From Narthecium ossifragum (Eukaryota > Streptophyta > Magnoliopsida > Dioscoreales > Nartheciaceae), in assembly GCA_963920575.1 (NCBI GenBank), contig OY986967.1, positions 2,198,527 to 2,262,526 on the forward strand: DNA of 64,000 nucleotides, written 5' to 3'. The position numbers and the translations under genes are program-made. Positions 55,408 through 64,000 of the stretch are shown piece by piece. Position 1 is the first letter of the stretch; each line of letters begins with the position of its first letter. The notes under the pieces were generated by a model. It was not told the DNA's origin, did no database searches, and saw only the letters and a program-made list of their open reading frames with translations.

Positions 55408-58400
55408 CTACTCTCCAACCAACATTAGTGACTGAAAGGGTACCCTCTTAATCTCCACAAATGTTGAATACTCCCTCTTAATTGGCTGCTTCCATGGCTC
55501 CCCATCCATTTGCATGTATGCCTGATTCCACTGACCACCTCGGATTTCCAGTTTAATAGCAGCAGCCTGAAAGTTACCAACAGTAAAACTTTGCTTTGAT
55601 GTTCTATCTTTAAGTAACCCATCAGTTGGAAGCTGCTATGTTAGTCAAATCATCGTCATGGTGCGCAGAACTGGTGATAGATTTCACTAGTTATAAATCT
55701 GATCTCAAGATTATGATGTTAAACCCAAAAGATACGTTATATTAATGCGAAATAGATCAACATGATGGCATACATGTAGACCCTTGCAGGATTTGTGCAC
55801 TTTCATTAGTGACCAGCTTTTAAGACATTACAAGTGGGGTTTTTGCACCAGGAAATGTTGGGGATTTATCTGCTGTCAAAAAGTCAGTACTTCCTGAATT
55901 TCTCTGTTAAACAAGGTCTATTGTAACCAAAAATTCTAACAAACATAGTGGTTCGAGAATTCTCAAAGATTTTGAAGGTTAATAATTGGACTATACTGCT
56001 CACATCCAGCTCACATCTGGGAAAAGAAAATCAACTATCTTCCCAGAGGTATATATCTATCTAAGCCACTGATGGGAGTAAGGTTGCTGAACCATCTGAT
56101 CGAAGCTCCCCAGTCTAAATGAAAATAAAGAATCCAAACAGAAGGCCAAATAGTCAGTGAAACTGACACCAAATTATTATAAGAACCGAGCATTTGGACT
56201 TCTCTAGGTCCATATTACTGTGTTTTGATTGGACCATAAAACAGAGATCAATGTCAAGATATCCAGAAATGATGCAGCTTTACCCATAATGTGAGAACAC
56301 TACCATATATATTTAAATTAAAAAAAACTTTGTCCACAAGTCATCAATGAAGAACATTATGATGGCAGTACCTGCGCAATATGCTTAGCAGTAATAAGTT
56401 CAACCATAACAAATGAGGCGTGCCACCCTTGCTTGAGGCCAAATATTTCAAGCAGACCATCATCTGCATGGGCTTCAACAAAACCTCTCTGAGACAATGG
56501 AAAGGGGAAAAAAATTGGATGAACTCCAGTTATGCTGCTTAGAAATTGCTAAGCATGCAGAAATGAGCTCAAACTGAAACTTCTATCATCTCAACTAACA
56601 CTGGTCTAACATGCAAGAATGTGTATTTCAGGTTCAAAACACATTTAACGCAAACAATCACAACAAAACAGGGGCTTGTAAATCCCCATTGATTCCAAAT
56701 CCTACCTGCAGCAGAAAAAGATTTCACACCTGATCAAACTTGAGAAAAATAGATGTCAAGATTTTTTAAGTCTCTAAAGTATTTCTCTTACCTTGAAGAG
56801 AAAATTTTAAGGAAGATGCTCCCGAATTCGTCATATTTAAGGCCAATGACCAACCTCTTGAGTTTTTTTGTAAATAACAGCATAGCTAACTTGGCCCTTT
56901 TTCTCAACAGAATGCTAATATCCAAAAATTTAAAAGCGGAGTCACTTTTAGCTTCAGTAGTACAAACTACAGAGGACAAAATTCTCATGACTTGTTGGCT
57001 CAGATTTCCATATAAAAAAAATGGAGTATGAACCAGGACAAAACATTGTATTTGTCCTTTGTAGTACTTATCCAGTTTAAATTAAGTTAAGGCTTTAATA
57101 AATTCTATATGGAAGAGAAACTTATAAACTTTCATATTTGCTGTACATAGATAGCATAAGAAGAGAAGACAGCATGTAAATGATCATTCAATCATGTTTC
57201 TAGCCTCACATAGTGCTAAGACTTTGATTAACCAGATTTTTTAAAAGATTTCCTTTCTATAACATTGTGGATGTAAACATCAGTAATTAGGACTAATAAA
57301 ATTGCAGATTTCTATAGTAATAAACTAATAACTATGGCTACTAAAGTTGCAGATTTCTTCCAAGGGTAAGCATACTGGGTCTTGTTGGCATCTTTATATG
57401 TCGATTGTTCCATATTGCTACTTGTAAGTTTCTAACATGTTTTGACGCATATATGGCAGTTATACTGATCCCTATTTTGTATTAGTAAAAATATTCCAAA
57501 AATTTAAACCTAAAAAATTAAGATATCGAGCATGTACTTGCCATCAAGCAAATATGAGGCTATGCTATAATAAAGGCACTAATCGAATGAGTTATAAGAT
57601 CTTATAAGGTACTCGTACTACAAACCTTCTCTAGATATTCAGGCTTTGGACTGCCCCAAGGATGCCTCCCACTTCCGTAGTTATGAAGATTTAGAGTGAC
57701 GATTGACCTAATACTGGAGCCAAAATCGCTTGTCGTCAGTTCATTGATATTCAACAAAATAGAGACTATAAAAAAGTCATAAATAGCCTTGGTATTAGAG
57801 CACTTACCCTGAAGGAACTGGAATCTTTTCCCACTCTGAGCAATTGACCTTTTTAATAAAAATTTGTAAGATGTTCTTCAGGCCCCTACATTAGTAGATT
57901 TTGAAGCAAAACATGTAAAACCTATCAAGCAACAAATGGTGTGGCATAAAACAGATATCAATAGATATAGCGCATAAGCAGAAAAGAAAACTGTAGAAAC
58001 TGCAAAAAGGCCAACCAAAATGGAAAAGAAAGGATAGAGCTTTCAATTTTGAGGTGACCATTCCATGCAGAATTCGCTCAAAAGTGTGAAAATGACACAG
58101 GATAAAATAGAGTCCTTTTCCCTTAGGGAGTCACACTGCAAAGACTCAAAAAGAAAAGAGAAAGAGTGGCACATAGACAAAAAGAACCAAAAAAAAGACA
58201 GAAAAGCATTGGCACATCTGGCTTACAAACCTTATGGAAAGGCAGAAGCATATTTTGTCAGACTTAACTGGAGCTGAATGACCAATATGAGTGTTTAAAG
58301 CAATAAATTCTTGTACTCGATAGTGAAAAAAAAAAAAAAAAAAGATTTCTCCTTAAGGTAGACTGGTACCCCCACCTTCATGCTTCAGCATAGCCAACAT

Positions 58401-61400
58401 ATGATAATGCTCCAAGCTTTCAGACTCACACTTAAGAGATGGATAGCTATGTGCTATCAACTTCACATGAATCCTAGAAGATGCAAAGACAAGATGGTCT
58501 ATTGGCAGAATGCATAACCCAAGGTGGTGATAAACCACCTAAGCATAATCAAAAGGAAGCCAATATCCCTCCTCTTGAGATTGCCATAATTTAAAACTTC
58601 CCAAAAAACTTAAGAGATGGATAGCTATATGCTATCAACTTCACATGAATCCTAGAAGATGCAAAGACAAGATGGCCTATTGGCACAATGTATAACCCTA
58701 GGTGGTGATAAACCGCCTAAGCATAATCAAAAGGAAGCCAATATCCCTCCTCTTGAGATTGACATAATTTAAAACTTCCCAAAAAACCACCTATAAGACT
58801 GCGGGGAAGATAACCCTAAAAAGAGCTCCCATCTCAACCTACTACCATTTCTTGTAGCTGAAGAAGTCACTTTTTCATTAGCTTTCTATACATTCTTATT
58901 GGGAGCAAGCAATTCTATCCCTATGACTAACAAGAAGACAAAATGATTCTACTATAAACGCACAACTGAAAGAAATAAAATAATTGCATATTGGTTTTCT
59001 ACTTAGAAATAGACCATTCTGGAAAGTGAGAAGTGAGTACTGCAAGATCATGCATAGCCAGTAGACTAACCTTAAGCTTGGATCACTTATACAAGGCGTA
59101 CAAAACCATCCTTGAGTGCAACTATATCCAGAGTAGATCAACTAACAAGAGGAAATTAAAGGGTTAATTGATGTGAAGACCTGATCTTTGAAGTGCAGAA
59201 AAGAAACAAAAAGGCAATAAGTAGTTTACTCGGCAAGAATCATAAAATGCTGAACAACATAGGATTCATGATCCAAAAGCTAAAGAAGATCTAACAAATG
59301 TGAAGTAATTTGAGCCTTATGTCTCCATTTAGTTGTTCTAGTTGACATTTCACCATATGCATCAATTCCATCTAATTGGAAGTCTATTAGAACCCCCCTT
59401 CTACTGATGTGAAGGAACCCAAGGACACTTTCACTGACGCACTTATTATTTGTTGCCTAAAAGGAAAATTTATTTGTCTGAGTAAAATCCAAAGAGCTAG
59501 GGATTACCGTACAAATCTCTAGCCTTGAGCATTACCATCAAATCCCTCCTCAAACAACACTGCATATTAATATAGTGCTAGCAAAAAAGGCAAAAGGCAT
59601 CTCCATTTACTTGCTACCCAACTAAAACCCCCAAAAAGGATCATTGTAATGTCCTCTAAGCCATCCAAAAAAAGGAGACATTTAGATTTTCCTAATAACC
59701 AATTATCGTGTCGCCTCTCCCCTAACCCATCCTGTAACTGAACTGGAAATACAAGACTATTCCAATCATAAGTTTGCTGGATCTCCTTTTGCATATTTGC
59801 CCTGGTTCAAAACAAGTCCACTTTTCTTAAAAAAATGGATTACAAGAAACTTTCTCATATAGTGCACATGCATTTGTTGCACAAATATAAGTACAAGGAG
59901 ACACAATTTCAAGATCTTTCAAACAAGCTTCTTAGATGTTTCTGCTTAAGAAACACAAACTCCAGGATGAAACAAAGAATAAGGCTTTACTAGATATGGG
60001 AAATCAGACATTAAGTCAATAAATCAACTTTGGAAACAAAATTACAGTCAAGCCAACAACAAATAATAGAACCTGTTCATTTGTCCGCAATCCTCGTGAG
60101 AAACCAAAACAACTACTTAGGACCGGACACCAAACTTAAGGCATTTATGATAGAATATGAGAAAGTTACCTTATTGGCAATTGGACCTTGTGCAAGATAA
60201 GGCCTTTCATTCCTTAAATGATGAAAGCCATATGCAACTTGAGCATCCATTCCTGTATTTCAGAAAATCAAGTGAGGATTTGGATTTAAAAACAATAAGA
60301 GTGATAACACTTGCAGTTGTAATGACAAGGCCATACACCAGCAAAATGTGTAAATAGAAGAACATCACATCATAGTATCTTAAGATTTCAGATTTTTTCC
60401 ATCAAGAAATCTATCTACCATCACTCATCCAACTCAATGGTATCCAACTAACATGAAATCACGTAATCATCCAACTAAGTGCTCTTGAGTTATATATGAC
60501 CTCAAACCTTACTAGATTGAAAGAAAAAGGTATTCAAATGAGATTGGCCCTCATTCAGTAAGTTGTCATGACAGATATTGGCCACAGAAACAAATTGATA
60601 CAAATTGATTGTGCACAAATTCAAGTCTAACAAAGCATAATCAATGCAAAATAGATAATTCAGGTCTAAAATCATACCTATGCTGAAGTAGTTATAGAAG
60701 ACTCCTTCAAAGCAAGAAACCTTTTCAGATGCCTCGCCTTCAATGTTGATGTCCTAAAATAATAGTAGATCATTTCAGCATGTGTTGTTATATACTTCCT
60801 TTTATTTTGACAGAAAATGTTCAATCATCTTCCTTCTACTTCAAAAGTGCAGTTACTTCTGGAAAGCGAATGGAAATTGTTACTTCCTTTTTAAAATTAC
60901 TATTACTTCACTGGTTTAGTTGACACACTTGCATCAAATCAAGATTCACCTTTAAAACAGAGGAAAATATGAAATAATAACATCAAGACAGATAGTTAGC
61001 AAAATAACAAATGCTACAATCAACCTGAGTAAAATTGCACTCTTCTGATTGCTTAAGAGAATATGGCAGATCCACTTTTTCTTCAGCTGGCATTGAGACC
61101 ACAACATGCCAACTGCATTGATTAAAGCAAACATTTTTAGCACTAATCGATATTTACAGTATTGAGAAACAATATTCAGTGACACGCAACATGCATCACA
61201 AAAATGACAATGTGCAGAATCAGTCTATAAGAAAAAGTAAGATAAGCACACAATACAAGCTCAGATAGGCAGAAACATTGCCTCTGCTGAACAAAATGTA
61301 TACATCATCTACAGGTTACTTGAACAACAATATAAATTATAAAAACTACATCAAAACTATTATCATCCACATCCAGTACAAACTACAAACTCCCCTTGGC

Positions 61401-63082
61401 AGCTATCCAATTCATGGGCGATAATTATCACCCAAGCATATGTAATTTTTGCTTCACTAACTCTAAATTTGTCTCTCAAGTCAACAGACATGATCATTAT
61501 GGTCAAATTAAGAGGAATGTTCTCCTGCATGGTATCCTTCACAAAAATCCTGTGCCCATATCTCCTCTAAGATTGACAAGTTGAACTGTAATTTACTTCC
61601 TGTAACATCCTCAATACGATGTATAACTACTGAATTGCAAGAGAATGAGAAGGAAAGCAAGAGCAGTAGCTCACACGCATTTCTAGGAATAGCTCTAGAC
61701 AATGGCATTACAGGAGACCTGAGATTCAATCTTGAGGTTAGATTATTGTCACTCTACTTGTTATCATTATAATACTTCCCTAAGTCAAGAAGGCTCCTGA
61801 ACGAGTTCAATTTTTAGCTAAGCCTATATTCGTTTGCACAATATTGATGGCAAGAGCAATTTCTACCATAAAGGGCCTGCAAGAAAAGTGAGAGTGCCAG
61901 TCGGTGCTGCGGAGACCTCCCTTATTAGCTAGCATAACTTAACCTCATGTGCCAGGAAGTGGGATCATCTCAGTCACGAATAACAAGCTAAAAGAGGAAA
62001 TAATGCAAGCATTGCCCCTGTATAAGCAAGGCGAAAACTTTCATCCTCATATATATACCATTAAACATGCATACTATGTGCCTACGCACCATTAATGCAT
62101 AAAATGTCGGGTTTGCTCAAAACATGCCTACCTCATCCATAAACACCCACAGTCTTACTATATCTTTTCAGAGCATAGAAAAAAGTGTTGCCTAAAAAAC
62201 TTTTTCAGAGCTTAAAGAAAAGTTTAAAGAAAAGTGTTGCCTTAAAAAATTTAGAATGTAAAGAAAGGTGTTTAAATTGATAGAAATGATTGCTTTTCAG
62301 TTATATGTAGGGATATTAGCGCGTGAAAAGAGAGCTAGATACATAGCTCACCTATCTAAGCGACAAACTGGACTAGTAGCTGCCTTGGAGAAAGAACGTT
62401 TCACCCCTGACCGCCATGCAAAAGGAAATGAACCTCCCTAAAGATAATGTCGATGTCGGTGGAATAATGGCATCTTTAGCATGATGGAAACCATCAGACT
62501 GAAACGAAAAGAGAAAATCAAAACTATCAAACTAAGTTACCATAAAATAAGCAACTTACCCAACCAAAGCTCCTCGAAAGATCATTCCCTGTTCCTAGAG
62601 GAATAATGCCAGTTGGAGGAATCGGCTCCCTGTTCTGTACAAAAAGTTCACCCAGACTTCCTAGTACCCACCCTACTGTACCATCCCCTCCTGCAACCTG
62701 CCAAACAATGGTGTAGGATCAAGGAAATTCAAGAACAACCTAAACATCTCAAGGTTAAAAAAAAAGGGGAAATTCGGAGAGAAAACAGATATTGCTCAGC
62801 TTACTGTAGTAATCATCCATCATTACACATGTTTCACTCACATCAGATGAACATAATTCAGAAGACATAGACTATTGTGGAATCTAAAACTATCAAACTG
62901 ACACAAAAATATGCATAGCCATAAATAGCTAACTGCATACAGGATTGAGGTGAACATACCATGACCCTCATCTTTTCCCGTGTGACCTTTGCGCAATTGT
63001 CACCAAGACTAGCCAGTTTCTCTAAGCAAGCTAATCCATACTGAACAAAATCAGGAGGCTTTACAATTGAAAGATCAAAAAC
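55408..63082 (-). CDS. DGK: Diacylglycerol kinase, 3' eleven exons (5' end outside window)
   Basis: Minus-strand exons are 63082-62960, 62697-62560, 62437-62352, 61112-61025, 60753-60678, 60252-60170, 59141-59071, 57885-57808, 57713-57626, 56488-56372 and 55566-55408 (stop 55410-55408). Junctions are GT-AG and phases agree, giving 368 residues. The enzyme phosphorylates diacylglycerol to phosphatidic acid in lipid signalling. The catalytic domain has [13 protein letters not shown] and [19 protein letters not shown]. The accessory domain has [34 protein letters not shown] and [10 protein letters not shown], then [18 protein letters not shown] and a C-terminal [20 protein letters not shown]. 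It has no C1 domains in view and resembles the short plant type (AtDGK3/4/7 class). About 110 N-terminal residues are missing to the right of 63082. Confidence 0.95.
58327..58344. repeat. Poly-A run in a DGK intron
   Basis: About 18 A in plus orientation, in the intron between the exons at 59141-59071 and 57885-57808. It may be the tail of a small retroelement or a simple repeat. Confidence 0.7.
58430..58787. repeat. Tandem duplication, 178-bp period, in a DGK intron
   Basis: ACTTAAGAGATGGATAGCTA starts at 58430 and again at 58608. The two units differ at only a few positions. They lie within the long intron between the exons at 59141-59071 and 57885-57808, away from splice sites. Confidence 0.92.
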
Positions 63083-63686
63083 CTGCATTCATAGATTTTG
63101 CAGAAAAAAGATTGTGAACTAACAGAATATATATCAACTTCAACAGCATGAGCAACAACAAACCATAATCTAGCAAGGAATATTGATGGACAGAATAAAG
63201 TGTATTATAAGAGGAAAAGAAATTGTCACTGAAAAGTTCAGTCAAGACATGATTTTAAGTGAATAATCAGCAGTGCAATCAATTGTATAACCACTTACCA
63301 TATACAATTGGCGCATCTACACGGGAACTAACTTACAGTCTGTCACAGGCAAAAACAAGAAGGTTTCACCATCTAAAGAGGTACATATGCATATTTCAAA
63401 ATATGAAGACCTAAACATATAGATATTGCCATGTTTTCAAGCTTGGCAACATATCTACCAATTTGAGTTGCAAAACTAACAGAACGATAGTTCCTTTTGA
63501 TAATTAATACATGTTTTCTATAATATCTTAAGAAGCACAAGTATAGTATCTGACTATCTGTTGATTATGATGGCTACTAGTCAAGAATTAAACATCTCAT
63601 CTAGTGGTAAAAACTTGATCACTGAAAATTACGGCAAGAAAACAGTTCAGCTTAGAACCCTTATGCATATATAGACAGGTATTGGC
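63083..63686. other. DGK intron or upstream DNA
   Basis: AT-rich sequence to the right of the first visible DGK exon. I do not find the exon that should encode the glycine-rich N-terminal stretch of the kinase, so it should lie beyond the window. Confidence 0.55.
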
Positions 63687-64000
63687 TACCTATTATTTTA
63701 GATGTTAAAACTTAAAACCAGTCAAAATGTTGGGCTACAACTTAAATCATATACTCAGACTACGTGCTTTCTACAGTCATTTACTAATAATTCTGTATGT
63801 TTATTAAGTAATTCTTTGAAGTCTTTTTGCTACATATTATGTTCAGCAATTACTTTAATTTCTACATATTATTTTAGATGTTAAAACTTAAAACCAGTCA
63901 AAATGTTGGGCTACAACTTAAATCATATACTCAGACTACGTGCTTTCTACAGTCATTTACTAATAATTCTGTATGTTTATTAAGTAATTCTTTGAAGTCT
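63687..64000. repeat. Tandem direct repeat, 176-bp period, at the window edge
   Basis: TATTATTTTAGATGTTAAAA occurs at 63691 and 63867. From there the second copy runs without any change I can see to the end of the window, so it continues beyond. Confidence 0.9.

Overview
The window is plant nuclear DNA. It has split genes with GT-AG introns, Ty1-copia, Ty3-gypsy, LINE, SINE-like and MITE sequences, and a 200-base run of N. The host genes are plant glutamate receptor-like (GLR) channels and a plant diacylglycerol kinase (DGK). An angiosperm is clear. A monocot is possible (GC-rich GLR exons in AT-rich surroundings) but not shown. Exon limits were read by eye from splice sites, frame continuity and family knowledge; no alignment was run.

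Layout. 1-979 is a copy of the DNA that lies downstream of DGK. 980-7340 is a transposon-rich patch: a MITE, a 2.3-kb solo LTR, a deleted copia element, two copies of a UDP-glycosyltransferase-like fragment and a small secreted-protein ORF. GLR-A (8416-14102) and GLR-B (17202-20768) follow in the same orientation. After them come a 2.5-kb non-autonomous copia element (21036-23564), a LINE fragment, a SINE-like element, a second copy of the DGK 3' flank (26099-26740), a gypsy LTR-gag fragment and a dead copy of the last DGK exon split by a solo LTR. 28916-41304 is LTR-retrotransposon debris plus a large minus-strand SIRE-like copia element with long gag and pol ORFs (35240-41304). After the sequence gap (41421-41620) the duplicated unit restarts: GLR-C (exons 2-5 only), GLR-D (47873-51542), the same LINE and SINE-like copies, a third copy of the DGK flank (54290-55030), and DGK itself on the minus strand (55408-63082; its 5' end is outside the window).

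History. The unit [GLR pair + LINE + SINE-like + DGK 3' end] was tandemly duplicated. A pairs with C and B with D, and the segment at 1-979 shows a further unit to the left. A, B and D have complete open reading frames (about 980, 990 and 990 codons). Several transposons sit in one copy only, and the other copies supply the empty sites.

Most unusual signal. Three different LTR families carry arrays of TCGA-centred palindromes in or next to the U3 promoter region. In one gypsy family and one copia family, GATCGATC sites come in pairs exactly 22 bp apart. In the second copia family there are ten inverted-repeat units, each exactly 22 bp long. I know of no description of this arrangement.
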